Assembly: GCA_018105865.1 (NCBI GenBank)
Contig: CM030862.1
Span: forward strand, 6,465,979-6,529,978
Direction: 5' to 3'
Source of the DNA: Metaphire vulgaris
Lineage: Eukaryota; Annelida; Clitellata; Crassiclitellata; Megascolecidae
DNA length: 64,000 nucleotides
A program made the position numbers and the translations under genes. Below the pieces are notes generated by a model that saw only the letters and a list, made by a program, of their open reading frames with translations, searched no databases and was not told the origin of the DNA. Numbering within the stretch: position 1 is the stretch's first letter; every line of letters begins with the position of its first letter. Below, in pieces: positions 10,010 through 20,282 of the stretch.

Positions 10010-10165
10010 ACTCGAGACGAAAAATAGGCCATTAAACCTGGCAAGGAAGGTTGGAAGGATGACCTTTTTTGGCTTGTCAAGGTTTTTGGAGGCTCAGACC
10101 ATGTTTCCCCTCTCCCAAACATTTCAAAATCCCTCCCAATGTCAAGTTGGCTAGAATAAACACTG
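10010..10165. mobile_element. hAT-like MITE, right end clear, left end uncertain
   Basis: The right end GGCTAGAATAAACACTG matches the termini of 19034-19199 and 49309-49518. The module GACCTTTTTTGGCTTGTCA lies at about 10061. No matching left terminus or TSD could be fixed. Confidence 0.55.
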
Positions 10166-10169
10166 GTCT

Positions 10170-10795
10170 GACGTTACCACCAAACGTGCTTATCGGTTCC
10201 AGCTTTCTCAAATAACGCGTGTGGTAAAGTAAGTCGATAAAATCGTAACACAAAAGGACGCCACGCGCGGTTTACGGCGCACTAAATCGGCGGGTATACC
10301 GCTGATAATCCCGCTCTGCAGAAAGTGCAGCTTCAGCGGCTGTTGCAAGTCACTCGACGTCTCAGCCGAATGTGGATTCGGTGTTCCGAGGGGATCTAAG
10401 CATCGAAGGATTACGGTAAAGCAACGAATCCGATGCGATGTCCGTTAATACTTCGGGCGGTGAAAGTGCAAATGTTGTCGTCGACAATCATGCGGTCGGC
10501 GCTATGAGATTCTCAGAATGGCGTTTCACTGTCGTGCGACGACCGTCAAGCTTTTAAGTGCTGCATCAATTCTGCACGTAAGTTCCGTCGTCTGAAGGGA
10601 AATAAAATTTAAACGAAGAAACAACTCTGCGATTGACGACCCTCCCTTGGCTAATGTCAATCTGCCTGAGTTTGACATTGAATTCCCGCGACAACTACTG
10701 TCTCGCATTAAGTGAAACAGGGCGACGGAATTCCCAGCCGTACGTGACAAAGCCATCGGTCATTCCTGACAGCAACAGACTGCATTCGAATTAAA
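10170..10795. other. unassigned intergenic DNA
   Basis: Moderately GC-rich with a 76-codon minus-strand frame (10526-10756) that resembles nothing I know. I do not call a gene. Confidence 0.4.
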
Positions 10796-10798
10796 GTG

Positions 10799-10840
10799 AG
10801 TGACAGAAAGATTTGTATCTTTCTTCCGCTGAATCAATTG

Positions 10841-10927
<87 letters not shown>

Positions 10928-10993
10928 CGGAGTCACCTATATCAGTCATAAACCGTTTACGATCGATGAGGTAGACATAGTACCGAAGTCCGA

Positions 10994-11068
<75 letters not shown>

Positions 11069-11109
11069 AATTGATTCAGCGGAAGAAAGATACAAATCTT
11101 TCTGTCACT
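10799..11109. repeat. long palindrome with CT/TA arms around a LINE scrap
   Basis: AGTGACAGAAAGATTTGTAT at 10799 and its exact inverse ending at 11109 bound arms of about 120 bp. Each arm contains a unique 40-base part, a CT/GA tract and a TA tract. The 70-base centre (GGAGTCACCTATATCAGTCA onward) is a piece of LINE coding sequence also present at 12175-12246. Confidence 0.9.
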
Positions 11110-11139
11110 ATTCCAGTTGACCGATATATATATATATAT

Positions 11140-11866
11140 ATATATTCTATTCTATCCCGGACAATTTATGCAGCGCAGTAGCATGGCTAACAGTCAAAAA
11201 CAAGAGCGCTTTACATCAACATGCATACAAAAAACTAAATAAGTGCGTCTTGAGGTTCTTAGAGAAGACTTCGTAGGAGGTGGCCTTGGTGACATATTCA
11301 GGGAGAGAGTTCCAGAGATGCGGGTTCCCTCGACTGATGGATCTTTCGCCTAGCTTTGCAGTCTTGAGCGGAGGAGGGACATACAACAGTAATCGAGTAC
11401 TGGAGCGAAGTTGTCGGCGCTCATTCGTCATCTGCGGGGTCCGTAGTAGAGCGGAAATATATTCCGGACATGTGGGATCATGGAGAGCCCGGTAGGTCAC
11501 GCAACATCGCTTAAAAACGATGCGTTCCGGCACCCTGAGCCAGTGGAGTTTGTCCCGGAGATATGGCGTCACGTGATCATGCCATTTACACCCGAAGATC
11601 GTCCTCGCTGTAGTGTTGAGGACGGCCTGCATCCGTTTGAGTTGGCTGTCCGGTAGACCCAACAGGAGACCATTACAATAGTCCAGTCTGGTGACAATGA
11701 GTGCATGTGCAAGGAGAATCGCCGTTGCCTTTGGGATGTAGCGTCGAATTTCTCGGATTTTCCGTAGTTCCGAGTAGCACGCCCGAGTCACGTTACTCAG
11801 GTGGCTGACGAATGAAAGTGATTCGTCCAGGAGGACTCCGAGGACTCCGATATATATATCGGTCAA
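11140..11866 (-). pseudogene. L2/CR1-like LINE, RT C-terminal part with 3' end
   Basis: A 216-residue minus-strand frame without stops covers the end of the ORF2 protein: LGVLLDESLSFVSHLSNVTR, YIPKATAILLAHALIVTRLD, YCNGLLLGLPDSQLKRMQAV, HDHVTPYLRDKLHWLRVPER, and finally GERSISRGNPHLWNSLPEYV. This is the thumb/post-RT region of L2/CR1-type LINEs. The 3' sequence GTAAAGCGCTCTTG runs toward 11140 and ends at a TATATA/TCTAT run. The RT catalytic motifs lie upstream and are absent, so this is a 5'-truncated copy, head to head with the copy that begins at 11850. Confidence 0.85.
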
Positions 11867-12990
11867 CTGGAATGGTCACGCGTCTGCGCCGCGCCGGGTC
11901 CACAGCGGAGTCCCGCAGGGATCTGTCCTCGGCCCGCTGTTATTTCTGTTATACGTTGGAGACATTGGCCGTATCATCAGATCGCATGGGCTGAACGCGC
12001 ACGCATACGCGGATGACGTTCAAGTCCTCGCCTCCTGCACCCCAACTGAGATCGAGCGGCTTCGAACTAGCCTAACAGACTGCACCTCCGCTATTCAACG
12101 ATGGAGACAGACGCGAACCGGCTGTCACTTAACCCCAGCAAGACTGAGTTCCTCTGGGTATCTACTCCGAGGCGGAGTCACCTACTGTATATATCAGTCA
12201 TAAACCGTTTACGATCGATGAGGTAGACAAAGTACCGAAGTCTGAGTTGCGTCTGCTCGGGGTCCTCCTGGACGAGAACCTCACACTCGATGGACACGTG
12301 GACGGAGTGATTCGCTCCTGTTTTTATCATTTGCGGAAGATCAGATCGGTTCGTCGCTACCTCCCGCTACCAGATGTCATTAAGCTAGTCCGAGCTCTTG
12401 TCCTGGTACGCGTGGATTACTGCAACAGTGTACTACTTGGCCTACCAGACAGACAACTTAACCACCTCCAATTGGTCCTTGACGTCTCAGCGCGGTTAAT
12501 CTTTCGAGTCAGATGGAATGAACATGTCACTCCGCTACTTCGCGATCACCTCCACTGGCTACGGATCCATGAAGGGATTGTTTACAAACGATGTGTGTTG
12601 ACTTATAAGGTCTTGCACGACCCGGACTGCCCAAGCAGAGTATATTTCGGAACTGGTGCGCAGAAATCTGTTATCTGACAGGCGAATGGAACTCAGATCC
12701 AGTCGCCGAATTCAGCTAGTTGTCCCCCTCCATCCAAGCCAGCTAAATTTGGGGACCGATCCGTCTCGAGGGGAAATCCCATACTTTGGAACGCCCTCCC
12801 CAAGGAAATTACCAGGGAGACGACACAAGATATAGGTTTGCACAGAAACTTAAGACGCACCTATTTTAAATGATTAAATCTCATATCAGATGTCTTTGTA
12901 AAGCGCTCTTTATTATGGCCTTCGCCAGGCAGATAGCGCTATATAAATTGTCGTTTAATAATAATATTAACAATAAACAATAAACACACA
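11850..12990 (+). pseudogene. L2/CR1-like LINE fragment: RT core to 3' end, frameshifted
   Basis: Translation begins in the RT fingers/palm: SVNWNGHASAPRRVHSGVPQ, then GSVLGPLLFLLYVGDIGRII, with the catalytic box AYADDVQVLASC near 12000-12035. A frame change follows near 12110. From 12247 a 143-residue frame gives LRLLGVLLDENLTLDGHVDG, VRALVLVRVDYCNSVLLGLP, HVTPLLRDHLHWLRIHEGIV. Another frame change near 12640 precedes the end of the protein, and the 3' tail TAGCGCTATATAAATTGTCG is followed by AATAATAT. Frameshifts and loss of the endonuclease make it inactive. It is a different subfamily from the neighbouring copy. Confidence 0.85.
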
Positions 12991-12993
12991 CAC

Positions 12994-13051
<58 letters not shown>

Positions 13052-13135
13052 CTCGTGATATTGGCCATCACCTCATGTCTGCCTGTCTGCCTGCCTGTCT
13101 GTCTGTCCGTCTGTCTGTCTGTCGGCTTGTCTGTC
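12984..13135. repeat. (CA)n, (TA)n and (TCTG)n microsatellites
   Basis: CA and TA tracts at 12984-13049, then CTGCC/TCTGTC units at 13078-13133. Confidence 0.95.
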
Positions 13136-13480
13136 TATGCCTCTCCTTTTATATTTGATAGTAAAGACGAACTCATAGCTGCCAAAGAGATTCATTAGCG
13201 AAAGATTCATTAGTGACTAATAAGCTAATCGGATGAGAGGACAATTCCAAGAAAACGGGGAAGAAGATCCATTCAAGGAGAACGCGTCTAGTGCATCGAT
13301 GTCAATTAGGAAACTCAAAGCGTCTTTGACATTCTACTGAACTTCTTATTTCGCGATGTGTGTATTTTTGCTACGGCTTTAAACACCGAATGCTGACATT
13401 AAAGTCGTGGCAGTTGAGCATAAAGACTTTTAGACAAATTTAGAATAATTAGAAGATTCAACATCTTTTCACTGGTTTTC
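13136..13480. other. unassigned intergenic DNA
   Basis: Nothing recognised beyond a short direct repeat AAAGATTCATTAG/AGAGATTCATTAG near 13190. Confidence 0.5.
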
Positions 13481-13488
13481 TTTTATGG

Positions 13489-13703
13489 ATTTGGTGTCAT
13501 TTAAACCCGCATCACTTAAACCCACGTCACTTAAACACATATTAAACACACACAGTTAAATGTTTTAGTTAGCAATCAACAATCACACGACACAAAACCC
13601 AACTGGACACAAGTATTTAAACAAGTATTGTCTATACTCAGTGCACGACGACGGTATTATCTGACCGGGTGTTAACTGACGCGGGTTTAAGTGACGCGTA
13701 ACC
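13489..13703. mobile_element. sub-repeated inverted-repeat element, 9-bp TSD CTTTTATGG
   Basis: CTTTTATGG occurs exactly at both sides (13480-13488 and 13704-13712). The left arm has CATTTAAACCCGCATCACTT and CCCACGTCACTTAAACAC. The right arm is the inverse, GCGGGTTTAAGTGACGCG. The interior is AT-rich. The 9-bp TSD again suggests a Mutator- or Foldback-like element. Confidence 0.8.
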
Positions 13704-13719
13704 CTTTTATGGTAGATTC

Positions 13720-14780
13720 GCTATTTTCACTTTTGCACATTAATCTGAAGAAAGTAGAAATTGTGACGAAGTTTGCTTCTGTTGATATATGTGATTTGGC
13801 TAATTCGTTTTGCCTTCTAATCAAGGTCAGCGGATGAATGCGTAAAAATCTACTTCACATCGCGAGCAACGTTTCAGTAAATGAATAAACGCCAGTTAAA
13901 ATAGAAAATTGGAAAATCAATGCTGCTTGGTTAAAAGAGATAAGTTTTAGAAGCATATTGTCTTCAAATTGGAAAGCAATGGGCAGAAAATGACATTGAA
14001 TAGGTGGAATAAAGAAAGAAAATTTGATAAAACAAATGAATACTAAAGAAAAATTTTACTATTTTACTTGAGATTGTATTCAGTCTACGAAGACGTTGAC
14101 AAATGCATATATATATTATGCCGGATGATAAATCATTCAAATTAAGATTCACAGACCAGTAAATAATGAAATTGCGCTATACAAATATTCCGCTGAAACA
14201 TATTTGCTAATTCAATACTAAATAACCTGTAGTTTTTTCATAAAGTCAGAACTCCCAGAAAGACAAAGAAATTGAATTCTGGACTGCAATATATTTATTC
14301 TCGATATTCTCAGTCAATTTAAGAGAAAATTGTCTCTATGTGTTGTAAAAGGCCCTTCCCTCTTATTTCTCGACTTCCATTGCCACCGTCCTCCGTTTTG
14401 AATTTGTGGGAGACAGATGCACGGGTAGAAATCAAGATGGATTTTGCCAGACATTGTCAGGAGTTTCTGACGGCAGAAAATAAACGACTGTATCTGGAAA
14501 TATTATTTACCTGTCCAATGCCTTAGATTAAATTTCAGCTAATTTCTCGTTGCCATCCAACGACATGAACCGAAGAAAAACGAATGCTAGAACTTAGAAG
14601 GCTGTTTTTCTCAGATTACGAAGTTGGCAGTCTTGCTTCTGTCCTTATCGAAAACCATCTGCACAACTGCTTTGTCTGAAATTCGCAAATAGTTTCATTA
14701 TATTCTTGGGCAATAACGCTGTTTTTCGCTTACAGATTGTTAGGTGGAGAGTCTTGTATTCGGCTTAAAATGAAGCGGTA
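13720..14780. other. unassigned intergenic DNA
   Basis: AT-rich. Open frames of about 62 codons on each strand show no recognisable domain. Confidence 0.4.
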
Positions 14781-14810
14781 ACTTACAATAGAGCCTCGTT
14801 ATTTCAAAGA

Positions 14811-15624
14811 GTAAAGGCAATATCGTTGTTTTCCCATGTCCGGCTTCGAGCGCTGGGGTCGGTGCTGACAGTGTTGTCATAAATACTTCACTGAAAGTAT
14901 TTAAATACTTTCATAAATACTTGATTCTCACGTAGTATTTAAATAGTATCTAAATACCCAAATACCAGGGTAAGTATTTAAATACTGGCAAATAAGGTTT
15001 AAATACTTTTTTAAATACTTGATAATGTATTTGACACGATTCGCCACAGCCGTATTTTTGTGTAAACATTTGTTGGTTAGAATTATTTCTAACAATGTCA
15101 ATGTAGACCTACTTAACTGTTCAACTGTCTAAAACCATCAGTAAAGAAAATGTAAAAAATGAACAGTCTATAGGAGAAACGTTATAATTATGTGAAAATT
15201 GCAATAAATCCAAAGTATTTAAATTTCTTAATTACATCTAAATACTCTATGGTATTTAAATACTATTTAAATACTTAATTTTGGATGAGTATTTAAATAC
15301 TTTGTTAAATACTGGACAAAGTATTTAAATAGTATTTAAATACTAAAAGTATTTAAATACTTGACAACACTGGGTGCTGATCTCCGTTCACTTAGGCACA
15401 CAGCGACGCGGCCGGGTGGCAAACATCGTTAACATAGAGTAGGTTGCCAGCCAAACTTCTAGACTCGCGCTTTGCTTCGCAGCCAACGCTGCGCCTCAGT
15501 TTGATGTTATAACCGCCCTCTAGCGAGTGAGGCTGAGTCGACCTTAGGGGCTCCTACAGGAGTTGAACCCGTTCCGTCAGCGTGCCTGCCCAGCACGTAA
15601 CCACTTCTGCCATCTTCCCACCCC
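14811..15624 (-). mobile_element. tRNA-derived SINE, split by a hAT-like MITE
   Basis: Minus-strand head GGGGTGGGAAGATGGCAGAA carries an A box. GGGTTCAACTCC is the B box and GGTCGACTCAGCCTCACTCG is the family word shared with the copy at 4028-4305. TCGTTAT/TCGTCAT at the two sides may be the TSD in the pogo-like MITE. Confidence 0.75.
14869..15372. mobile_element. hAT-like MITE, 504 bp, 8-bp TSD GGTGCTGA
   Basis: Ends CAGTGTTGTCATAAATAC and AGTATTTAAATACTTGACAACACTG (last 18: AAATACTTGACAACACTG). GGTGCTGA at 14861-14868 and 15373-15380 is a perfect TSD. The interior is dominated by the word AGTATTTAAATACT in many copies near both ends, a plausible set of transposase-binding repeats. Confidence 0.92.
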
Positions 15625-15851
15625 TTCGTCATAACGGACTCGGTTGTAACGTATACTCACTCGGTTGTAAAGTACCGCAATGTCCAGTGTGATGCTTTAC
15701 CCTATTGGTCCGTATTGGACAATATTGGATACGATTCTTATTTTATAACGCACCTCAAATATAACGTACTAAATTTTACAGAACGCGCTAAATGCGTTAT
15801 AACGAAGTTCTACTGTAGCTGCAGATCATTATGAAGATCTCTTAATATTAA

Positions 15852-15923
15852 CCCCTTAACCGTGTATTTAACTATAACTCAATGTAAAATGGACGGATAT
15901 ATCCGGGATCCCCAGTTAAGGGG
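15852..15923. mobile_element. 72-bp TTAA-flanked (piggyBac-like) MITE
   Basis: CCCCTTAAC and GTTAAGGGG ends with TTAA on both sides. Inside is the palindrome CGGATATATCCG. An inverted copy lies at 41814-41885 with 3 differences in 72 bases. Confidence 0.75.
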
Positions 15924-15929
15924 TTAAAG

Positions 15930-16700
15930 ACACGATATTAATACATCAGTTTTTCCTCTGTTAGACGACTGAGATCCGATTCAAGCAAAGCGTTATATAT
16001 GATCGACGCATCTAGAGCCGGAAAATCGTAAATCTGCGTGTTGCGACTTCTACGACTTCAATAATAAATCTCCGCTGTCTTTCTGCCGGGGATCGTTGCT
16101 TCAGAATCGAAAGTTTTCGTATTTTCGTCGGCTTCGTAACCTCGCGTCTTAACGAACATTGTCTTTTCTCTTAACGCCGGCTTTACGAAGAGCCAGGGAT
16201 GAATGGTTTTTGGAGATCTGAGATTCAGCAAAGGCTTTAGAGCATCAATGATTTACCATGCCCATGACGGCTCCTGAAAATAAGTATGTCTTTTAAAGAA
16301 CCGCCATATCGTTAACGAAAACTCGCCCACTGGGAGCCGTCGTTAACGAAAGTGGCGACCGAAAAAGTCATATTCCCAATTGAAGGAGTCTGCTGAAGTC
16401 AAAGAAGGAATCGGATACCCGTGAATGTACGACTAACCCCTCCCCCCTCTTCCCCAACCACGAAGCTTTTTACCTCTCGTGGAGTTCGGATAGCTGAATG
16501 CAAAATTCGTATACATCCACCAGTGGGACATATTTTCACGTAAACCTCGACCCTATCGGAGGATGGAGTTAAATACCCCCAAAATTCTCCGGCAAATCAA
16601 CTCGCTCGTTTAAACATAAATTAAATCCCAATTGCTTGCGATGCATTTTAAATTTTTTGCGTTGAATACAGCAAGAAAGCTAAATACAAAGAATGGGCAC
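15930..16700. other. unassigned intergenic DNA
   Basis: No coding pattern recognised. Small repeat CGTTAACGAAA around 16310-16345. Confidence 0.5.
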
Positions 16701-16707
16701 TGTCTGA

Positions 16708-16708
<1 letters not shown>

Positions 16709-16799
<91 letters not shown>
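16709..16799. repeat. (ATA)n microsatellite
   Basis: Thirty ATA units after GCACTGTCTGAA, which resembles LINE 3' ends in this window. Confidence 0.95.
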
Positions 16800-16800
<1 letters not shown>

Positions 16801-16879
16801 TAGAAAGATGCTCGTTTGCTCGCGCTCGCTTCATTCGCAGTGCAGGATAATACTAAAACCCAATCATTGAATTCATGCT

Positions 16880-17310
16880 GCTGAACAACGTTTCAATGAC
16901 GTCATACGCCACGCCACGTAACCAAGCTCTGACGCTGCAACGTACGCTTCGTCAAACGCTTCGCGTGGCCGTTCGCTTCGCGTCGCCGTTCGCTTCGCGA
17001 AGCCGTTCGCTTAATTCGCGTCGCCGTTCGCTTCGCGTCGCATTTCGCTTCGCGAAGCCTAAGATTCCAGAACGACCAATCAGAACGCTCACCCAGCCAA
17101 CCAATCAGAACGCTTAAGGTAACGAATGAGAACGTCACACAGCCAACCAATCAGAACGCTCACACAGCCAACCAATGAGAACGCTTGAAGGTAACAGACA
17201 TACAGAAAGGATCTTAATATTATACTAAAAAAATTCTCGCTTCGCTCGCACTTCAGAATCTCTTCACTCGCAGTGCAGGCTCGCTTCGTTCGAGGCAACA
17301 AATATTCCAA
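16880..17310. repeat. GTTCGCTTCGC and CCAATCAGAACGCT repeat cluster
   Basis: From 16950 the words CGTTCGCTTCGCG and GCTTCGCGAAGC recur, and from 17075 CCAATCAGAACGCT appears several times, once more at 18195-18210. Both 17163-17222 and 18190-18257 run through GGTAACAGACA to TCTTAATATTATA, so this is a dispersed repeat. The TC + TTAATATTATA junction is reminiscent of a Helitron 5' end, but no 3' hairpin with CTRR was found. Confidence 0.6.
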
Positions 17311-17601
17311 CAAACAAATTAAACATCAACTGCTTACACAAATCGGGCCTAAATGTGCTCTATAAAATTAGCTTTTAAGCGAAGCGTAACCGAACGTTTA
17401 TAACCGCTGAGATATAGGCAGATAGGAAGCTCCTATTCACCATTCGGCGCTGCACAAACATGCATTTAATTTAACTAATAATCGATGAATAATTAATTCC
17501 TTTGCAAGAAACCCGGGGATAAAAATTTCAGGAATCGATAGAAACGTAAGAATTATAAAAGGGACCTTTAAAGTTTAAAGTACTAAACGGAACATTTGAA
17601 A

Positions 17602-17722
17602 CTCATAATGCTAATCTATAGGGCATGACGTTGCACATTTGCATAAAATTGCGATAAATTTCCGTAGCTATGCAAAAATCTCATAATGCTAATCTATAGG
17701 GCATGACGTTGCACATTTGCGT
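17602..17722. repeat. 78-bp tandem duplication
   Basis: CTCATAATGCTAATCTATAG and the following GGCATGACGTTGCACATTTGC occur at 17602 and again at 17680. Confidence 0.9.
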
Positions 17723-17799
17723 CAATTTGCGGTAGATTTCGGGAGGTGAAGGGGGTATATTCGGAAGGCACACAGCCAAGCTCAACCAAAGGGATGGTT

Positions 17800-18050
17800 G
17801 GTTGGAAGATGGATGGGGAGAGGGTGGAAGAGGGATGGGGAGAGGGGTGGAGGGAAGGGGGTTGGGAGAGGGTTGGGAGGAAGGGGGTTGGGAAGAGGGG
17901 TGGAGGAAGGGGTTGGGAGAGGTTTAGGGGTTGGGAGGGGAGGAAGGGGGTTGGGAGAGGGAGGGGAATGGGAAGAGGGTGGGGAAGGGGAAGGGGGTGG
18001 GGAGGAGGGGTTTGTTTGAGAGAGGGATGGGGAGAGGGAAAGGAACGGGG
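17800..18050. repeat. G-rich polypurine tract
   Basis: About 250 bases almost free of C, made of GGGGTTGGGAGAGGG-like units. Many GGG runs could form G-quadruplexes or triplex DNA. Open frames in it are artefacts. Confidence 0.9.
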
Positions 18051-18059
18051 TTTGAGCTG

Positions 18060-18258
18060 CAATTAAGACGCTTCTGAACGCTCCGTTGATTATATTATAC
18101 AGTTTTGATTAATAGACAATGGTTGTCAATGGCAACAGCCTCGTACAGCCCAGGACAGAGGTTACGCATTCGACTTCGCAACGTCGATTGGTGACCAATC
18201 AGAACGCTCGAAGGTAACAGACAAACTGGACAAACAGAGCAAGAATCTTAATATTATA

Positions 18259-18292
<34 letters not shown>

Positions 18293-19030
18293 TTGGCTGG
18301 GTGGGTGGGTGGGAATAAAAGTAATTGGGGTAATAAGTGTGAACAATAATAGGCCTAATAATTGTCTAATAATAGGCCTAAGTAGTCCTATTATTAGGTC
18401 TACTTGAAAGGCGATGTTGCTCATACATCCTTCTATTTCAACTTTTGTTTAATTGAATCAACTTGACTAAACTTAACATAGGCCTACTTCACTTGAATGA
18501 CGCTCGCATTAATTACCGGCCTCTTTTTTTTCTCTCTCTCTCTCTCTCAGCTTCTATTCAGTCTTCTATTCATGCCATTATTCCGCAGCGCCCGCCGTCT
18601 TTGCCATTTACCTTGCAACTGAAGGGCCACATCGCGTTTCAGAGTGAATCGATAGCAGAATGAACACAAGAAGAAGAAAAAACCGGGACTTGCAGATTGC
18701 AGAATCGCCGTTCTGCAGCGAAATGCAGCAACACAAGAAGCTCACAAATCGACCGAAGCAAAGAAGCATTGCAAACAGAAGAATACGAAATGAGAAGAGC
18801 AAGCGAGGAAACGAACAGTGGCAAATAGGCAGAAGTAATGGGCTTCGCATACAAACCAACGTCAAAGTAGTTTTTGCCAAGCTTCTCGTATAAACCGCTG
18901 GAACAACGTTTTATGCGAACGATTATAAAACCCAAAAGAAACCGCTCAAATAATTTAAAAATATTGAATAATAAATATATTAATAATAATGTACTTTTTA
19001 TAACCGTTTCTTATACCTGGGATATCGATC
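18060..19030. other. mostly unassigned intergenic DNA
   Basis: Contains an (AAT)n run at 18257-18292, a small hairpin of TAATAATAGGCCTA/CCTATTATTAGG at 18345-18395 and a CT run at 18533. No gene recognised despite open frames of up to 98 codons at 18608-18935. Confidence 0.5.
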
Positions 19031-19033
19031 GAT

Positions 19034-19199
19034 CAGTGTTTATTCTAGGCCTTCTCGGAGGGGGAATTTCCCCACAAAGTTTGAAATTTCCCCAAATTTT
19101 TGACACTTTGACAAGTAGTATGATGATGATCTCCCCAATGTATGTTCCCCCCTAAAAGAAATTGAAGTCCCCAATGTCTAGCTGGCTAGAATAAACAGT
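19034..19199. mobile_element. hAT-like MITE, 166 bp
   Basis: Ends CAGTGTTTATTCTAGGCC and GGCTAGAATAAACAGT. Flanks CGATCGAT and CAATCGAT agree at 7 of 8. Related to 49309-49518. Confidence 0.8.
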
Positions 19200-19209
19200 C
19201 AATCGATGG

Positions 19210-20225
19210 TACTTCAAATCCGAACCGCAAAGACGATGTCAATTTCAGGCAAGAATTAGGTGTGAAACAGCAGACTATGGAGTAAAAGCTTTCTGGAAGA
19301 AATGAGTTTGAAAGTGCTGTTGGAAGATCTGAGACAGAGTAAGAGAGTTCAAAATACTTGGACCTGCCACAGCAAAAGCTCAGCAAATATGCATATTGAA
19401 CCTGAAAATTGGTGATGCCGGTTTTTTTGAAGGCCTCTTGAGCCTCACGCCATAGGGGGCTTATGGCCACAGTCTAGAAAATAAATAATCACTGATCGTA
19501 ATCAATGGTTGGTAGTATTACTTTTTGTCGGCAATGAATAATAACTCAAAAATGCAATGAAATTACGTCGTACGGTGTCAAAACAATTTGCAGTAAATTA
19601 AATTGTTAAATTGCGTTTTGTGGTTTATTAGAAAGACTTCTAGGCTCCAGACCCGGCCACAACGCATCACTAGACATACAATTCTAGCGGTAAAATTTAA
19701 TATAGCATTGCACGACAGCTTTCTCCTAGGTCACATTAGTAGTCTATTGTAGCATCAAAATGAAGTCTTCCGTTGATAAATCAAACGTCAAATAAGCAGC
19801 GCAACTATTGTGTTTTGCTGCCACCTGGCGTCGGTTCCGGTCGTAAACCTAAGAAGAAAACGGTATTTTGTGCCACAATTGAATCTATGATCGCTTTTAT
19901 GGTTTGGAAAAAAAATTCCACTCTTCGGCCTGCGCGAGACTTCTTTTGTCCGCCGCGGAGTGAAAACACCGTAGCACAGCTGCTGCTGCTGGCGATGGCG
20001 TTGTGGCGTCGACAGAGTGTCACGAACAGATGGTTGACTGTCTTAATCGAAGAGCCACAGAGGTTGACTTATTAAATGGACCGATGTGAGCAATCAGCGA
20101 GTCAGTTGGCTTTGAGCTGGCTTCACGATGAGCAAATCTGAAGGGAAAGCGATCAATGATCTTAAATAAATACTATTAGTAGTTTTTAATGGACTGCCAA
20201 TCGCTCTTTTTACAGTCTCTATATT
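19210..20225. other. unassigned intergenic DNA
   Basis: No recognisable protein or repeat. A 100-codon frame at 19773-20075 has no known domain. Confidence 0.4.
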
Positions 20226-20230
20226 ATTGC

Positions 20231-20282
<52 letters not shown>
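20226..20282. repeat. (ATT)n microsatellite at a LINE 3' end
   Basis: ATT units at the tail side of the minus-strand LINE fragment that begins at 20283. Confidence 0.95.

Larger units (their letters stand above)
14786..15815. mobile_element. pogo/mariner-like MITE, TA TSD, split by a SINE
   Basis: Left end CAATAGAGCCTCGTTAT follows TA at 14784. Right end GCGTTATAACGAAGTTCTAC ends at CTG 15815 and is followed by TA. The intact relative at 42221-42403 (CAGTAGAACTTCGTTATAAC) defines the family. About 200 bases belong to the MITE; the rest is the inserted SINE and its own insertion. Confidence 0.8.

Noticed and set aside
17694..18066. Pro- or Gly-rich open frames of 73-122 codons
   Set aside because: Product of the G-rich polypurine tract with no conserved domain.
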